From NCBI GenBank assembly GCA_019695215.1, contig JAIBAK010000022.1, forward strand, positions 1 to 53,399: a DNA stretch of 53,399 nucleotides, read 5' to 3'. Made by a program: the position numbers and the translations under genes. Origin of the DNA: Bacteroidia bacterium (GTDB taxonomy: Bacteria; Bacteroidota; Bacteroidia; UKL13-3). This document shows positions 52,268 to 53,399 of this stretch, one piece after another. Each line of letters begins with the position of its first letter. Position 1 is the stretch's first letter. The notes under the pieces are model-generated. The model had not been told where the DNA came from. It worked only from the letters and a program-made list of their open reading frames with translations, and did no database searches.

Positions 52268-53151
52268 AAACATCAACAATTATTATTTTAATCTGCACCA
52301 TTTTATGTTTGTCAGCGGCAGGTTTTTCATATTATTATTGGAAGCAAAATTCAATTATAGCAGAAAAATACGCTGTTTCGACAGAATCGGCTGATGCCTA
52401 CTTTGATGAAATTGCTGAATATGGAGATGAACTGGATACTACTTCCTTACCCAACCCTCAAATAGAAGAATTTAAAGGTTTCCTTGATAATGAAGTAGAA
52501 AAATTGCATCTGGCATGTGATATTGAAAATGACATCACAAGGGGTTTTGCCGTCTCGTTGGCAAAGAGATTTCCCGGAAATCTTAATATTGGGCAAATAT
52601 GCAATATTTATAGCTACTTATATAAAAACTGGAAATATGTGAACGACCCTAATGGAAAAGAATATCTTGCTTCTGCTAGCAAAAGTATTGAATTGGGTCT
52701 TGCCGGTGATTGTGATGATTTTGCTGTTTTAATGGCTTCGCTAATAGAAGCAATTGGTGGAACATCAAGAATAACATATGGATTTAATGGAAATGAAGGA
52801 CATGCCTGGGCCGAGGTAAAAATAAGCGATAATTTTTACCCCCATGAGTTAGCAAATGAATTAGCCAGATTATATAACGATCGCTTAGAAATTAATTATA
52901 AATTTGGGAATGGTGGATATTGGCTAAATCTAGATTGGAGCTCAAAATATCCCGGAGGGCCTTATTATGACTATGAGAATGCAATTATTTTTGACCCATT
53001 TAATAAAACCTATTCTGTTGATAATAGAAAAGAGGAATCTCCTGCCACGGAAGCACCTTTAAACGCAGATTCACTAATGAATGCGACTGAAGAGTATCAG
53101 GACTCTCCTTCAAATGCAGATTCCTTAATGAATGCATCAGAAGAAAATTGA
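52264..53151 (+). CDS. membrane-anchored transglutaminase-like protein
   Basis: A 295-residue protein with an N-terminal membrane anchor (about 5-26) and a transglutaminase-like (papain-fold) domain. The catalytic triad is visible: C150 in GLAGDCDDFAVL, H180 in GHAWAEV and D224 in WLNLDW. Bacterial members are mostly proteases or amidases, not cross-linkers. The C-terminal 45 residues are acidic and hold a recent tandem repeat (NADSLMNAxEE twice). It starts in the stop region of the DsbD-like gene (ATGA, 4-bp overlap) and gmhA follows after 3 bp. Its own cysteine nucleophile would benefit from a reducing periplasmic system, which may explain the linkage to DsbD. Confidence 0.84.
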   Translation: MKTSTIIILICTILCLSAAGFSYYYWKQNSIIAEKYAVSTESADAYFDEIAEYGDELDTTSLPNPQIEEFKGFLDNEVEKLHLACDIENDITRGFAVSLAKRFPGNLNIGQICNIYSYLYKNWKYVNDPNGKEYLASASKSIELGLAGDCDDFAVLMASLIEAIGGTSRITYGFNGNEGHAWAEVKISDNFYPHELANELARLYNDRLEINYKFGNGGYWLNLDWSSKYPGGPYYDYENAIIFDPFNKTYSVDNRKEESPATEAPLNADSLMNATEEYQDSPSNADSLMNASEEN

Positions 53152-53154
53152 CAA

Positions 53155-53399
53155 ATGAAACAAATACAACAACATTTTGCCGAAGCTTTAGCCGCATTAA
53201 AACAATTTAATGCCGACCCTGCTAATTTTAAAAAAATAGAAGCGGCCGGAAAACTGATGGTAAAAGCCATTAAAAAGGGAAATAAAATTATCAGTTGCGG
53301 TAATGGAGGCAGTATGAGCGATGCCATGCATTTTGCCGAAGAGCTGAGCGGCCGCTACCGGGATGACCGCAAGGCTTTGCCCGCTGTTTCCATTTCCGA
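53155..53399 (+). CDS. gmhA: phosphoheptose isomerase (partial, 5' end)
   Basis: The first 81 codons of a sedoheptulose-7-phosphate isomerase, cut by the window edge. The SIS-domain sugar-phosphate motif is ISCGNGGSMSDAMHFAEELSG (about 50-70), followed by RYRDDRKALPAVS, which is specific to GmhA/Lpc. The enzyme starts ADP-heptose synthesis for the LPS inner core. ATG at 53155 is three bases after the stop of the transglutaminase-like gene, so it is in the same operon. Confidence 0.88.
   Translation, partial: MKQIQQHFAEALAALKQFNADPANFKKIEAAGKLMVKAIKKGNKIISCGNGGSMSDAMHFAEELSGRYRDDRKALPAVSIS

Overview
The window looks like a chromosomal segment of a member of the Bacteroidota, probably a free-living or gliding-type Bacteroidia (Chitinophagales/Flavobacteriales-like; the exact order cannot be fixed from the sequence). 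The evidence is type IX secretion (T9SS) cargo of both sorting classes (two CHU_C/type B C-termini and one type A C-terminus), promoters of the Bacteroidota form TTTG-N19-20-TAnnTTTG, few Shine-Dalgarno sequences, lipoproteins with a C-x-K-D/E start, and lineage-typical families (DUF2723, DUF4834, DUF4468, a CarB without its allosteric domain). There is no rRNA, tRNA, CRISPR array, transposase, integrase or prophage that I can recognise, and no gap between genes longer than about 220 bp.

Layout. 1-1107: two tandem DUF6252-like lipoproteins, one truncated, behind a good promoter. 1108-5774: rRNA methyltransferase rlmB, a large DUF2723 membrane protein and an O-methyltransferase. 5847-12158: a 2103-residue secreted protein with about 23 PKD-like repeats and a T9SS type B tail. 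12155-19738: lipoprotein M1 aminopeptidase, biotin carrier protein, YwqK-like protein, apaG, AI-2E-type permease, a three-gene YtxH/holin-like membrane operon, and rbfA with a LolC/E-like permease. 19840-25946: GH3-family enzyme with an overlapping methyltransferase, polyprenyl diphosphate synthase, radA and a radical SAM/SPASM protein. 26148-30632: a second large T9SS type B protein. 30652-34617: strong terminator, carB (GTG start), DUF4834, FkbM methyltransferase. 34629-39745: DUF4468 protein, then an operon of M1 peptidase, TPR lipoprotein, FAD protein and DUF486 protein (interrupted by an in-frame stop). 39856-43166: Ppx/GppA, rpsT, radC and a geranylgeranyl-reductase-like oxidoreductase. 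43176-48119: a two-gene cassette (DUF6252-like lipoprotein plus a 1379-residue T9SS lipase/beta-helix protein) bounded by imperfect direct repeats. 48201-53399: LysM glucosaminidase, then an operon of DsbD-like reductase, transglutaminase-like protein and gmhA, which runs off the window.

Much of the region is housekeeping, but the accessory part has a theme: very large exported proteins, exported peptidases and cell-wall enzymes, surface-type lipoproteins, and a DsbD-like thiol system that would fit the paired cysteines found in nearly every PKD repeat. The best candidate for something undescribed is the lipoprotein/T9SS-hydrolase cassette with its flanking repeats and its two extra lipoprotein paralogs 42 kb away. 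Functions are read from motifs and remembered family features only; no database search was done.
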